Shown here: one piece after another, positions 25,527-34,942 of the stretch | Layout of the letters: the number at the start of each line of letters is the position of its first letter | How positions within the stretch are numbered: position 1 is the stretch's first letter | DNA from: Sagittula marina | GTDB taxonomy: Bacteria; Pseudomonadota; Alphaproteobacteria; Rhodobacterales; Rhodobacteraceae | DNA length: 64,000 bases | Direction: 5' to 3' | NCBI RefSeq assembly: GCF_014196795.1 | Contig: NZ_JACIEJ010000009.1 | Coordinates: 62,001 to 126,000 of the forward strand | The notes under the pieces: generated by a model | Seen by the model: only the letters and a program-made list of their open reading frames with translations | What the model was told of the DNA's origin: nothing | Database searches by the model: none | Position numbers and translations under genes: made by a program

Positions 25527-26168
25527 ATGACGGCGACAGAGATCATCAAGAGACCGCGCGTCTCGAAGCGGTCCATGCTCATCGGCGGCGTGGCTGTGGC
25601 GGTGCTGGCCGCGATGGCGCTGGACACCACCGTTGTGCGCATCGGGTCCGAGCAGGATGCGCGCGCCGACGGGTTTTCGCCCGATGCCTTTGGGGCCGAG
25701 ACATTCCCCCGCGTGCGCTCGTTCGTGACCGAGAACGCGGTGGAGGCCGGCACGCTGGTCGCCGCCATAGCCCAGGACAAGTCCGCCGCAGGGGAGCAAT
25801 ATGGCTCTGGCGGGATGATGCCGGTGATCCCGGTGACGTTTTCCGGCGTGGTTGGCGAAGGAAAGGGCGGCGTGTATGACGTGGCCGTGCCGGAGGCTGA
25901 GGGCGTGCGCATCCGCGTGCAGACCGGCCCGGCGGTCAACGGCACGGATCTGCGCGATGCGCCGGGCGATATCGCCTTTGGCCAGTTCAAGAACCAGATC
26001 GAATATCAGGACGCGGGCAGCGGTATCAACCGCGCGATGAAGGCCGCCGTGCTTGACGGGATCGACCGGGACAGCCTGCCGGGCAAGACCATCGAGGTGA
26101 CCGGCGTTTTCAAACTGCTGAACCCCAAGATGTGGCTGGTCACGCCGGTCGAGGTGTCGGTGCAATGA
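25527..26168 (+). CDS. DUF2291-family membrane-anchored protein of a sugar ABC operon
   Basis: A 213-residue protein with one N-terminal membrane anchor (MLIGGVAVAVLAAMALDTTVV, residues about 20-40) and an extracytoplasmic domain containing GQFKNQIEYQDAGSGINRAM. It resembles the DUF2291 proteins found beside ribose-type ABC transporters, including the polyol transporters of rhizobia. No lipobox cysteine is visible, unlike many DUF2291 members. The role is unknown; an accessory transporter component is likely. GGGAGGG precedes the ATG, and the stop overlaps the next start (ATGA). Confidence 0.75.
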   Translation: MTATEIIKRPRVSKRSMLIGGVAVAVLAAMALDTTVVRIGSEQDARADGFSPDAFGAETFPRVRSFVTENAVEAGTLVAAIAQDKSAAGEQYGSGGMMPVIPVTFSGVVGEGKGGVYDVAVPEAEGVRIRVQTGPAVNGTDLRDAPGDIAFGQFKNQIEYQDAGSGINRAMKAAVLDGIDRDSLPGKTIEVTGVFKLLNPKMWLVTPVEVSVQ

Positions 26169-27712
26169 CGGTGCAGGGCAGCCTCCAGCCCGCCGCGGGG
26201 CGCATTGGCGACGTCGTGATGTCTGCCCGCGACGTGGCCAAGCACTACGGCGCGGTTCAGGCACTGAAGGGTGTGAACTTTGACATCCATCGCGGGCAGG
26301 TCACGACGCTGTTCGGCGAAAACGGCGCTGGCAAATCCACCTTGATGAAGATCCTGTCCGGCATCGTGACGCCGACGCATGGGGAGATCATCCTTGATGG
26401 CAAGCCGGTGGTGTTTGCCAACGCCACCGATGCATTGGCGCAGGGCATTTCCATCATCCACCAGGAGCTGGCGCTGGCGCCGAACCTGAACGTGCGCGAC
26501 AATATCTTTATGGGGCGGGAAATCCGCACCGCGACCGGCGTGAATTTTGCCGAGGAGTCGCGCATCACCCGCGAGCTGATGGCAGAGCTGGAAGAGGACA
26601 TCGACCCGCTGACCCCGGTCGAGGATCTGCGTCTGGGCCAGCAGCAGATCGTGGAGATCGCGCGGGCGCTTCAGGCCAATTCGCGCATCCTCATCATGGA
26701 CGAGCCGACCTCTGCCCTGTCTGCCTCCGAAGTGGAGGTGCTGTTCAAAGTCATTCGCGATCTGACCGCCAAGGGCGTGAGCATCGTCTATATCTCTCAC
26801 CACCTGGAGGAGGCGCTGACCGTGACGCATCACGCGGTGGTGCTGCGCGATGGCATGATGACGGCCAACGCCCCCCGGTCCGAGATCAATCTGGAATGGA
26901 TTGTGCGCAACATGGTCGGCGAGAACTTTGACCTTGGGTCGCCGCCGGAGTCCGAGATGGGCGCGCCCGCGTTGGTGATTGACGATCTGTGTGTGCCCGA
27001 TCGGTCGGGGCAGGGGAACGCGGTGGATCATCTGGATCTGTCGGTCAAGGCGGGGGAGATCGTCTGCATTTACGGGCTGATGGGCGCGGGCCGCACGGAG
27101 CTGATGGAATGCGTGGCGGGACGCCTGAAAGCGTCGTCGGGCGCGGTAAGGCTGATGGGCGCGGACGTGTCCCGGCTGAGCATCGCACAGCGGATCGAGG
27201 CCGGGCTGGTGCTGGTGCCCGAGGACCGTCAGCGCGACGGGTTGGTGCAGACCATGAGCGTGGGGCAGAACCTGTCGCTGGCCTCCATCGGGGCGTTTAC
27301 GCGCGGGCTCTTCACCTCGCGCGGGGATGAGCAGACGGTCATCGACACCTCGATCAAGGAAGTCACCGTGAAAACCGACGGCGGGGACGCGATGATCGGG
27401 TCGCTGTCAGGCGGCAACCAGCAAAAGGTCGTTATCGGCAAGATGCTGGCAACGCAGCCGGACGTGATCCTGCTCGACGAGCCGTCGCGCGGGATCGACG
27501 TCGGGGCCAAGGCAGAGGTGTTCAAGCTGCTGGCCAGGACCGCCCAGGAGCGTGGTCTGGCTGTGGTCTACACCACTTCGGAGGTGGGCGAGTGCCTGTC
27601 CGTCGCGCATCGCATCATCGTCATGCGCCGTGGCCGGATTTCGGCGGAGTTCGACCACACCGTTTCAAAAGAAGACATCATGGCCGCCTCTGGCGAAGCC
27701 GTGCACCATTAA
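26165..27712 (+). CDS. Sugar ABC transporter ATP-binding protein (RbsA-like, two domains)
   Basis: A 515-residue tandem ATPase typical of ribose/polyol importers. The first domain has Walker A GENGAGKST and LIMDEPTSALS. The second has the degenerate P-loop GLMGAGRTE, signature LSGGNQQK and LLDEPSRGIDVG. It powers the permease encoded next. Its location facing eryA implies erythritol or a related polyol as substrate, comparable to EryE of Brucella. Confidence 0.9.
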   Translation: MTVQGSLQPAAGRIGDVVMSARDVAKHYGAVQALKGVNFDIHRGQVTTLFGENGAGKSTLMKILSGIVTPTHGEIILDGKPVVFANATDALAQGISIIHQELALAPNLNVRDNIFMGREIRTATGVNFAEESRITRELMAELEEDIDPLTPVEDLRLGQQQIVEIARALQANSRILIMDEPTSALSASEVEVLFKVIRDLTAKGVSIVYISHHLEEALTVTHHAVVLRDGMMTANAPRSEINLEWIVRNMVGENFDLGSPPESEMGAPALVIDDLCVPDRSGQGNAVDHLDLSVKAGEIVCIYGLMGAGRTELMECVAGRLKASSGAVRLMGADVSRLSIAQRIEAGLVLVPEDRQRDGLVQTMSVGQNLSLASIGAFTRGLFTSRGDEQTVIDTSIKEVTVKTDGGDAMIGSLSGGNQQKVVIGKMLATQPDVILLDEPSRGIDVGAKAEVFKLLARTAQERGLAVVYTTSEVGECLSVAHRIIVMRRGRISAEFDHTVSKEDIMAASGEAVHH

Positions 27713-27725
27713 GGGAGGGGCCGTC

Positions 27726-28754
27726 ATGGCGGACATCACATCTACAAGCACGGGGTCGGGCGGAATGAACATTGGCAAGATCCTGTTGGAAGGCCGCGCG
27801 TTCTTTGCCCTTGTGGCGATCATCATCGTGTTTTCCATCCTGTCGCCGGTCTATTTCTCGGTGGGCAACTTCCTGATCATGTCGAGCCACGTCGCGATCT
27901 TTGGCCTGCTGGCGATCGGGATGCTGCTGGTGATCCTGAACGGCGGCATCGACCTGTCGGTCGGCTCTACCCTGGGTCTGTCCGGGGTGGTTGCGGGCGC
28001 GCTGATGCAAGGGGTGGAAATCCCTGCGGCGGGCGTGATCCTGTACCCGCCGGTCTGGGCGGTGGTCGTTTTGACGCTGTGCCTCGGGGCGTTTGTCGGG
28101 GCGATCAACGGCGTGCTGATCGCGTTCTTTCGCGTGCCGGCGTTCGTTGCGACGCTGGGGATGCTGTACGTGGCGCGCGGTGTGGCGCTTCTGATGACCA
28201 ACGGTCTGACATTCAACAACCTTTCGGGATCCGAGGCGCTGGGAAACACGGGCTTTGACTGGCTGGGCTTCAACCGTATCGGCGGGGTCCCGATTGGCGT
28301 GATCGTGCTGGCGGTGGTGGCCGTGGTGGTTGGCGTGACCCTGGCGCGCACGGCGTTCGGTCGCTGGCTTTATGCCTCGGGCGGGAACGAGCGGGCGGCG
28401 GAGCTGTCCGGCGTGCCGACCAAGATGGTGCAGATCAGCGTCTATGTCCTGTCGGGCATGTGCGCGGCGATTGCCGGGCTTGTCCTGTCCTCGCAGCTGA
28501 CCTCTGCCGGGCCGACCGCTGGCACCACCTATGAGCTGACGGCCATCGCGGCGGTGGTGATCGGGGGTGCGGCGCTGACCGGCGGCCGGGGCACGGTGCG
28601 CGGCACCATGCTGGGTGCCTTTGTCATCGGCTTTTTGTCCGACGGCCTCGTGATCATCGGCGTGTCGGCCTATTGGCAGACGGTGTTCACCGGTGCGGTG
28701 ATCGTGCTCGCCGTGTTGCTCAACAGCCTCCAGTACGGCGGCAAGAAGCGCTGA
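27726..28754 (+). CDS. Sugar ABC transporter permease (RbsC-like)
   Basis: A 342-residue membrane protein with about nine hydrophobic segments and the RbsC signatures (LLVILNGGIDLSVGSTLGLSG, then LTAIAAVVIGGAALTGGRG). AAGGGAGGGG lies upstream of the ATG. It forms the channel of the putative erythritol importer with the adjacent ATPase. Confidence 0.92.
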   Translation: MADITSTSTGSGGMNIGKILLEGRAFFALVAIIIVFSILSPVYFSVGNFLIMSSHVAIFGLLAIGMLLVILNGGIDLSVGSTLGLSGVVAGALMQGVEIPAAGVILYPPVWAVVVLTLCLGAFVGAINGVLIAFFRVPAFVATLGMLYVARGVALLMTNGLTFNNLSGSEALGNTGFDWLGFNRIGGVPIGVIVLAVVAVVVGVTLARTAFGRWLYASGGNERAAELSGVPTKMVQISVYVLSGMCAAIAGLVLSSQLTSAGPTAGTTYELTAIAAVVIGGAALTGGRGTVRGTMLGAFVIGFLSDGLVIIGVSAYWQTVFTGAVIVLAVLLNSLQYGGKKR

Positions 28755-28809
28755 TCTATTCAGGAATTTCGCTTGCATCGCGGGCCGCAAAGGCTCGCGG
28801 ACAAGGAAA

Positions 28810-28859
28810 GGTTGCCCGGAAGACGGGCACGGAAAGACCGCCCGGGGCACCGGGCAACC
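28810..28859 (+). other. Intercistronic hairpin before the sugar-binding-protein gene
   Basis: GGTTGCCCGG (28810-28819) and CCGGGCAACC (28850-28859) form a perfect 10-bp stem with internal secondary pairing. It stands between the permease and binding-protein genes and may insulate or stabilise the abundant binding-protein message. Confidence 0.55.
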
Positions 28860-28883
28860 AACACTTAAAGGGAGGAACTATCC

Positions 28884-29828
28884 ATGAAACTCACGAAACG
28901 CGCTCTGCTTGCTGCCGTCGCCACCCTGCCGCTGATGGCGGGCTCTGCCTGGGCGGATGGCCTGATCTCGATCATCGTGAACGACCCGGCGAACCCCTAC
29001 TGGTTCACCGAAGGCGAAGTGGCGAAGGCCACCGCCGAAGAGCTGGGCTACGAGGCCAACGTCGCGGCGCACAAGGGCGACACCAACGCGGAATCCACGC
29101 TGGTCGACACCGCGATCACCAACCAGGCCAAGGCGATCATCCTTGACCCGGCGAATGCTGACGGCTCTGTCGGTGCGGTCAAAAAGGCGGTTGAGGCGGG
29201 CATCCCGGTCTTCATCGTGAACGCCGAGATCAACGAAAGCGGCCTGGCCAAGGCACAGCTGGTGTCCAACAACGCCCAGGGCGCGGCGCTGGGGGCAATG
29301 GCATGGGTCGATGCGATCGGCGGCGAGGGTTCCTTTGTCGAGCTGTTCGGCGCACCGTCCGACAACAATGCGCAGACCCGGTCCAATGGCTTTGAAACCG
29401 TGCTGTCGCAGTATCCCGATCTGGAGAAGAAAGCGCAGGAAGTGGCCAACTGGGACCGCACGCAGGGCTACACCAAGATGCAGTCCATGCTTCAGGCGAA
29501 CCCCGACATCAAGGGCGTGATCTCTGGCAACGACGAGATGGCGCTTGGCGCGATTGCGGCGCTGAAGGAAGCGGGCAAGATGGACGGTATGGTCGTCGGC
29601 GGCTTTGACGGCTCCCCTGATTCAGTGGACGCGATCAAGGCGGGCGAGCTGACCTACACCGTGCTTCAGCCGGTTGCTGTGTTTGCCGAGGACGCGGTGC
29701 GTCAGGCGGATCACTTCATCACCACCGGCGAGCTGAAAGTGGCTGAAGAAAAACAGCTGTTCGACTGCATGCTGATCGATGAATCCAACGTCGACAACTA
29801 CACTGCGGCCTTCACGCTGGAGCAGTAA
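28884..29828 (+). CDS. Sugar ABC transporter substrate-binding protein (RbsB-like)
   Basis: A 314-residue periplasmic protein with a Sec signal (cleavage after SAWA) and a type 1 periplasmic-binding fold. The signature segments are IIVNDPANPYWFTEGEVAKA, ANADGSVGAVKKAVEAGIPV and GNDEMALGAIAALKEAGK. It supplies the ery transporter with its ligand, probably erythritol, and is followed by a strong terminator. Confidence 0.92.
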   Translation: MKLTKRALLAAVATLPLMAGSAWADGLISIIVNDPANPYWFTEGEVAKATAEELGYEANVAAHKGDTNAESTLVDTAITNQAKAIILDPANADGSVGAVKKAVEAGIPVFIVNAEINESGLAKAQLVSNNAQGAALGAMAWVDAIGGEGSFVELFGAPSDNNAQTRSNGFETVLSQYPDLEKKAQEVANWDRTQGYTKMQSMLQANPDIKGVISGNDEMALGAIAALKEAGKMDGMVVGGFDGSPDSVDAIKAGELTYTVLQPVAVFAEDAVRQADHFITTGELKVAEEKQLFDCMLIDESNVDNYTAAFTLEQ

Positions 29829-29849
29829 GACTTTCTGAAATGCTATGGG

Positions 29850-29875
29850 AAAGGGGGCCGTCTGGCCCCCTTTTT
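29850..29875 (+). terminator. Rho-independent terminator of the sugar ABC operon
   Basis: AAGGGGGCC (29851-29859) pairs with GGCCCCCTT (29864-29872) around a GTCT loop, followed by TTT. It lies 22 bp after the binding-protein stop, a textbook intrinsic terminator. Confidence 0.9.
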
Positions 29876-30016
29876 CGTCTTGCGTGGTTTGGTTTTCCGG
29901 CGTGTCTTGAGGTCTCAAAACCGCGCGCGGTCTGGACCGGAGCGAGTGCCGTTGACAGGATGCCGAGCGGCGGAAGTTCGGGCGAGTGGTGCCCGACCGG
30001 CGGCCGCTAGCCCGCG

Positions 30017-31051
30017 TCAGTACCGCCGGGCCATAGCATCCAGTGCCAGCGGCGTGATCTTGTTCGCATGACCTGCGGTGCCGAAGGCCTCGAACCGGGC
30101 GCGGCAGAGGTCTTTCATCAAGGACAGGCCTTCTTTGAGATACTTGCGGGGATCGAACTCGCCGGGGTTTTCGGACAGCACGCGACGCACACCTGCCGTC
30201 ATGGCCATGCGGTTGTCGGTGTCGATGTTCACCTTGCGCACGCCGGAGCGGATGCCGCGCTGGATTTCTTCGACCGGAACGCCCCAGGTGGGACGAATGT
30301 CGCCGCCGTAACTGTTGATGATCTGTTGCAGATCCTCGGGCACCGAGGACGAGCCGTGCATCACCAGATGGGTGTTGGGCAGACGGCGGTTGATCTCTTC
30401 GATGACGGTCATGGCGAGGATGTCGCCGTCCGGCTTGCGGGTGAATTTATACGCGCCGTGGCTGGTGCCCATGGCGACGGCCAGCGCGTCGACGCCGGTG
30501 TCCTTGACGAATTGTTCCGCCTCGGCGGGGTCGGTCAGAAGCTGGGCGTCGGACAGCTTTTCGGTGGCGCCGTGGCCGTCCTCCTGATCGCCCATGCCGG
30601 TTTCCAGTGAGCCGAGCACGCCCAGCTCCCCCTCGACGGAGACGCCACAGGCATGGGCCATCTCCGTCACGCGCCGGGTGATGTTCATGTTGTAGGCATA
30701 GTCGGCCGGCGTGGTGCCATCGGCCTGCAAGGAGCCATCCATCATCACGGAGGTAAACCCGTGCTGGATTGCCGTGGCGCAGGTGGGCAGGTCGTTGCCG
30801 TGGTCGAGGTGCATGCAGACGGGCACCTCCGGGAAGGTTTCCACCAGACCGTCGATCAGCCGCGCCAGCAGCCTGTCCCCCGCGTAGCTGCGCGCGCCGC
30901 GCGAGGCCGCCAGGATCACCGGCGCATTGGCCTCGCGCGCGGCGGTCATGATGGCGAGCCCCATCTCCATGTTGGAGATGTTGAAGGCGGGCACGGCGTA
31001 GCCATGCTCGGCGGCGTGGTCGAGCAACTGGCGCAGGGTGATACGGGCCAT
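30017..31051 (-). CDS. fba: Class II fructose-bisphosphate aldolase (CbbA type)
   Basis: A 344-residue zinc-dependent aldolase with the metal-binding motif HLDHG (residues 81-85), GSLQADG and the C-terminal phosphate loop NIDTDNR. It resembles CbbA-type enzymes, some of which also condense erythrose 4-phosphate with dihydroxyacetone phosphate to sedoheptulose 1,7-bisphosphate. It starts directly after the fbp stop (TGA then ATG). In an erythritol locus, use of erythrose 4-phosphate is a plausible job. Confidence 0.92.
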   Translation of the reverse strand: MARITLRQLLDHAAEHGYAVPAFNISNMEMGLAIMTAAREANAPVILAASRGARSYAGDRLLARLIDGLVETFPEVPVCMHLDHGNDLPTCATAIQHGFTSVMMDGSLQADGTTPADYAYNMNITRRVTEMAHACGVSVEGELGVLGSLETGMGDQEDGHGATEKLSDAQLLTDPAEAEQFVKDTGVDALAVAMGTSHGAYKFTRKPDGDILAMTVIEEINRRLPNTHLVMHGSSSVPEDLQQIINSYGGDIRPTWGVPVEEIQRGIRSGVRKVNIDTDNRMAMTAGVRRVLSENPGEFDPRKYLKEGLSLMKDLCRARFEAFGTAGHANKITPLALDAMARRY

Positions 31052-32029
31052 TCAGGTCTCCTGTAGATATCGGGCGATGGTGTCGACCTCCTCCGCCGCG
31101 CCAAAGATCAGGGCGACATTGGCATGCGGGTCGGCGGGGATCAGGTCGAGGATGCGGCGGGTGCCATCGGTGGCCTTGCCGCCGGCGGCTTCCATGAGAA
31201 AGGCGACGGGAACGGCCTCGTAGGCGAGGCGCAGGCGGCCATTTTCGTAGCCTTTGCGACGATCAGCGGGGTACAGAAACGCGCCGCCCGTCAGGATGAT
31301 GCGATGCAATTCCCCCACTGCGGCGGCAAGCCAGCGCATGTTGAAATCGCGCCCGCGCGGACCGTCGGTGCCCAGCCGCAGATCGCGCGCCCAGGCCTGC
31401 AGTCCCTCGGGCCAGTGGCGCTCGTTGGAGGCGTTGTAGGCAAGGGTGGAGGCAGTGGGCTTCAGCATCACGTCGCGGGCTGCCTGGCGGAAGTCCTGCC
31501 CGTCGAAGGTGAAAATCTGGATGCCGCCGTTTGGAATGGGGCCGAGCGTGTAGCCAAAGTCGAGCGAATGGCCGAAGGATGCGTAGCCCGCGGCGATGGC
31601 CTCCGATCCGGGTCGGGCGAAATCCGCCGGGCCGGTGGGGTAGATCACGAACAGCATCCCCAAAGGCGCGCCGATCCCGATGGAGCCGGAGCCGTCAATC
31701 GGGTCGATGGCGATGTCATAGGCGCCGTTGGGATCAATCGTTTCGACCGCTTCGGCCTCTTCGGAGAGAAAGTGCTTTACCCCACAGCCGCGCATCTCCG
31801 CGAGGATGTGATCGTGCGCGCCGACGTCCAGCGCCTTTTGCGCATCGCCGCTGTCGTTGGTGCCCACAAGGGCGGCCGGGTCGCCCGGCAGTTTGCCCGC
31901 CGCGAGCCGTGCTGCAATGGCGGGCAGGGCGTGGGCCAGGGCGTTGATGATCCGGCCGGTGCCGTCCTCTGGCAGGCAGGCGGGCAGGATCGGCGCATGG
32001 CTCAGGGCGTCGTTGGGCAGGGTCAGCAT
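31052..32029 (-). CDS. fbp: Class I fructose-1,6-bisphosphatase
   Basis: A 325-residue phosphatase with the lithium-sensitive phosphatase motif DPIDGSGSIGIGAPLG and the family segment YNASNERHW. The C-terminal catalytic loop is GGAFLYPADRRKGYENGRLRL. It hydrolyses fructose 1,6-bisphosphate, and alphaproteobacterial homologues often also take sedoheptulose 1,7-bisphosphate. GGAG precedes the start. It is co-transcribed with fba, rpiB and tpiA. Confidence 0.9.
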   Translation of the reverse strand: MLTLPNDALSHAPILPACLPEDGTGRIINALAHALPAIAARLAAGKLPGDPAALVGTNDSGDAQKALDVGAHDHILAEMRGCGVKHFLSEEAEAVETIDPNGAYDIAIDPIDGSGSIGIGAPLGMLFVIYPTGPADFARPGSEAIAAGYASFGHSLDFGYTLGPIPNGGIQIFTFDGQDFRQAARDVMLKPTASTLAYNASNERHWPEGLQAWARDLRLGTDGPRGRDFNMRWLAAAVGELHRIILTGGAFLYPADRRKGYENGRLRLAYEAVPVAFLMEAAGGKATDGTRRILDLIPADPHANVALIFGAAEEVDTIARYLQET

Positions 32030-32045
32030 GGGAAGCTCCGTTGGT

Positions 32046-32078
32046 GGCGCGGCGGGAAAGAGGAGGATCCGCCGCGCC
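32046..32078 (-). other. Intercistronic hairpin between rpiB and fbp
   Basis: GGCGCGGCGG (32046-32055) pairs with CCGCCGCGCC (32069-32078), a perfect 10-bp stem with a 13-nt loop and no T tract. It probably tunes expression of fbp-fba relative to tpiA-rpiB. Confidence 0.55.
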
Positions 32079-32095
32079 GCCGGATATCACGCGTT

Positions 32096-32560
32096 TTAAG
32101 AGGAGACGTGATATTTCGCATCGAGCGCGTCGATGGCGCGCACGTTGTTGGCAGATTTGCCCTCCGGGTCAAAGGCCGCGCCAAGGAATGCATCGGCGAT
32201 GTCCTTGGCCAGTTCGACGCCGACCACGCGCGCGCCCATGGTGATGACCTGCGCGTTGTTGGAGGTGGCTGCCTTGCCCGCGGAATAGGTGTCGTGGGTC
32301 TGCGCCGCACGGATGCCGGGCACCTTGTTGGCGCTCAGGCAGACGCCGATCCCGGTGCCGCAGCACAGGATGGCCTTGTCATAGGTGCCATCAAGCAGGC
32401 CCGCGCAGACGCGGTCGCTGAGGTTGGCGTAGTAATCGTCCAGCTCCGCCCCGACGCGGGAGGCCTCTGTCACCTGGTAGTTGGCGTTCTGCGACAGGTG
32501 GTCTGCGAGGGCTTTTGCGAGGGGTTCGCCGGCGCTGTCGCCGGCCACTGCGATCTTCAT
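32096..32560 (-). CDS. eryI: RpiB-like isomerase, probable EryI
   Basis: A 154-residue RpiB/LacAB-family isomerase with the active-site segment [22 protein letters not shown] (cysteines 66-67). In Brucella the RpiB homologue EryI converts D-erythrulose 4-phosphate to D-erythrose 4-phosphate. The start at 32560 follows GGAGGAAC. By sequence alone it could be ribose-5-phosphate isomerase B; linkage to tpiA and the ery operon favours EryI. Confidence 0.85.
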   Translation of the reverse strand: MKIAVAGDSAGEPLAKALADHLSQNANYQVTEASRVGAELDDYYANLSDRVCAGLLDGTYDKAILCCGTGIGVCLSANKVPGIRAAQTHDTYSAGKAATSNNAQVITMGARVVGVELAKDIADAFLGAAFDPEGKSANNVRAIDALDAKYHVSS

Positions 32561-32589
32561 GTGGCGTTCCTCCGAAAGTTTGTGATTTA

Positions 32590-33354
32590 TCACATTTTGT
32601 CCAGCGTCGCGGAGACGCGGGACAGGATGTCGAGATACCCTGCGATATCCCATGCGGAGCGACCGATAAAGAGGCCGTCGATATGGGCGCAGGCGATGAG
32701 TTCGGCGCAATTGTCGGGGTTGACCGAGCCGCCATACAGGCAGGGTACGCGACGCCCTAGAATGTCCTCGGCGGTGGCGATGATCTCTGCCTGCCTGGCG
32801 TCGGCATAGTCCGAGGTCGCGGGGATGCCGTTTTCGCCAATGGCCCAGACGGGTTCATAGGCAAGCCAGATCTCCGCGTCTTTCTGGTCGCCCGACAGGT
32901 TGCCAAGGGCGCTGCGGACTTCGTGCCCCAACACTTCGGTGGCGCGGCCCGCTTCGCGATCGTCCAGCGTTTCACCGATGCAAATCAGGGGGATAAGGCC
33001 GTGGCGCACGGCGGATTCGACCTTGAGACCGACGGTTTCGTTGGTTTCGCCGAAATGCGCGCGCCGTTCGGAGTGGCCGAGCTCGACGATATCGAGGCCG
33101 CAGTCCACCAGCATCGGCGCAGAGACTTCGCCGGTCCAGGCGCCTGCCTCGGCCCAATGCATGTTCTGGGCGCCGACCTTGGCCGGGCTGGAGGCGAGCA
33201 TGGTGGCCACCTCGCGCACGGCGGTGAAGGGCGGGATGACGAAGGACTGGATGCGCGGGTCGAGATCGGCCTGCGCCAGGCCGTCTGCCCAGTCACGGGC
33301 CTCGGCCAGTGTTTTGTTCATCTTCCAGCTGGTGCCGACGCGAATCTGGGTCAT
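32590..33354 (-). CDS. eryH: Triosephosphate-isomerase-like enzyme, probable EryH (TpiB)
   Basis: A 254-residue TIM-family enzyme with the full catalytic set: K11 in SWKMNKT, H94 in [13 protein letters not shown] and E167 in [10 protein letters not shown]. In Brucella EryH isomerises L-erythrulose 1-phosphate to D-erythrulose 4-phosphate. The start at 33354 follows GGGAGGA; an upstream in-frame ATG at 33384 lacks a ribosome site. It is the first gene of the tpi-rpi-fbp-fba operon. Confidence 0.87.
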   Translation of the reverse strand: MTQIRVGTSWKMNKTLAEARDWADGLAQADLDPRIQSFVIPPFTAVREVATMLASSPAKVGAQNMHWAEAGAWTGEVSAPMLVDCGLDIVELGHSERRAHFGETNETVGLKVESAVRHGLIPLICIGETLDDREAGRATEVLGHEVRSALGNLSGDQKDAEIWLAYEPVWAIGENGIPATSDYADARQAEIIATAEDILGRRVPCLYGGSVNPDNCAELIACAHIDGLFIGRSAWDIAGYLDILSRVSATLDKM

Positions 33355-33576
33355 GGCTGCGTATCCTCCCGCTTCTTGGAACAAGAAATACCATCAATAC
33401 ATAACAAAGCAACACAATAAATGTTACAAACCTTCACTGGCGCAGGGTCACATCGCTCCGGAGGCAACGCAGGTGTTGGATCGCTTCATGCGGCCACTTA
33501 CCTTGTGTTCGAAAAGCGGGCATCCGGGAGCGTAGGGTCTACCATCCCGAAGACAGGCCGCGAGTGGAGAACCGCT

Positions 33577-34923
33577 GTGATCGCAGAGACTGACGGAGAC
33601 GCGCGCGGAATTGAGCGCCTGTATCTTGACTTCGACAGCTTCTTTGCGTCCGCCGAGCAGCATTTCAATCCGTCGCTCAGGGGCAAGCCCTTGGGCGTCG
33701 TGCCGCTGGATTCCCCGAACACCAGTTGCATCGCTGTCAGCCGCGAGGCGAAGGCGCGCGGGGTGAAATCCGGGTGCTCGATCAAGGCCGCGCGACAGGT
33801 CATCCCCGACATGATTTTTGTCATCGCGCGCCACGACGTCTATGTGCGGCTGCACAAGCGCATCCTGACGGTCGTTGATGCGATCCTGCCCGTCGGGAAG
33901 GTCCGGTCCATCGATGAGCTGGTCTGCAATCTATTGCCCGAAGAGGCGGAGCAAGGCGCAGCCCTGTCCGCAACGATCAAGAGCGCGCTGGCGGAGGCCT
34001 TCAGCCCGCAGTTGACCTGTTCCATCGGCATGGCGCCGACAGAGCTTCTGGCCAAGATCGGCGCAGAGATGAACAAGCCGGACGGGTTCGCGCTGATCCA
34101 CAGCACCGATTTGCCGGACAAGCTGGCCGATATGGAGATCACCGATCTGCCCGGCATCTCGAAGGGGATAGAGGCCCGGCTGGCGGCGGCGGGCGTTGCG
34201 GATTTCACCGCGCTCTGGTCGCTTGCGCCCAAACAGGCGCGCGCGATCTGGGGCAACGTGGAAGGGGAGCGGTTCTGGAACGGGTTGCACGGTTACCATT
34301 CGGAGCGGCCCGCGACCAAAAAGAGCATGTATGGCCATAGCAGGAACCTGCCGCAAGGCTGGCGCACCCCCGAACGGGTGGCCGCCTGTGCGCGGCAACT
34401 GACCCTGAGCGCCGCGCGCCGGTTGCGCCGCGAAGGCGGGCGCGCCACGCGGCTGACCGTGTCTTTGAGCGGTGAAGGGCCGCGCGGACGCGGCGCGCGC
34501 GATGGCGGCTGGAGCTGGGAAAGCGTCTTTCCGCCCGCCCGCGATGATCGGACCTTTTTGCGCGCGCTGGCCGAGGGGCTGGCGCAGGCGGGGCAATCGG
34601 CGCGATTTGCGCCACGTTCCGTCAGCGTGGTGATCCATGGATTGAAGGACGAGACGGAGTTGACGGGGGATCTTTTTGGCGGGTCGGTCGATCCGCACGG
34701 CGCGGGCGAAAACGATGCCACGCGTGCGAAGTGGGAAAAGGTCAGCGAGCTGCTGGATGATCTGCGCCGGTCGCACGGGGCGAAAGCGATTTCCTACGGG
34801 CTGCAGGAGGACATGCCCGGCGGCTACATCGGCGCCAAAATCGCGTTTGGTCGAATACCTGATGAGGAGGATTTCAGCGAAACGCCCGTCGCTGATGAAC
34901 AGACCCGCTTTCTGTCATATTGA
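33577..34923 (+). CDS. dinB: Y-family DNA polymerase (DinB/Pol IV-like)
   Basis: A 448-residue translesion polymerase. The palm residues are present: D18 in LYLDFDSFFASAEQ, and D113/E114 in VRSIDELV. A helix-hairpin-helix thumb (TDLPGISKGIEARLAAAGV) and a little-finger domain follow. ELTGDLFGG near the C terminus could be a beta-clamp-binding motif. The frame is open from 33421, but I prefer the GTG at 33577, preceded by GGAGA, because the earlier part overlaps the divergent tpi promoter and has no family similarity. No alphaproteobacterial SOS box is evident. Confidence 0.85.
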   Translation: MIAETDGDARGIERLYLDFDSFFASAEQHFNPSLRGKPLGVVPLDSPNTSCIAVSREAKARGVKSGCSIKAARQVIPDMIFVIARHDVYVRLHKRILTVVDAILPVGKVRSIDELVCNLLPEEAEQGAALSATIKSALAEAFSPQLTCSIGMAPTELLAKIGAEMNKPDGFALIHSTDLPDKLADMEITDLPGISKGIEARLAAAGVADFTALWSLAPKQARAIWGNVEGERFWNGLHGYHSERPATKKSMYGHSRNLPQGWRTPERVAACARQLTLSAARRLRREGGRATRLTVSLSGEGPRGRGARDGGWSWESVFPPARDDRTFLRALAEGLAQAGQSARFAPRSVSVVIHGLKDETELTGDLFGGSVDPHGAGENDATRAKWEKVSELLDDLRRSHGAKAISYGLQEDMPGGYIGAKIAFGRIPDEEDFSETPVADEQTRFLSY

Positions 34924-34942
34924 ACGCGGGTCCGTGTTTCGT

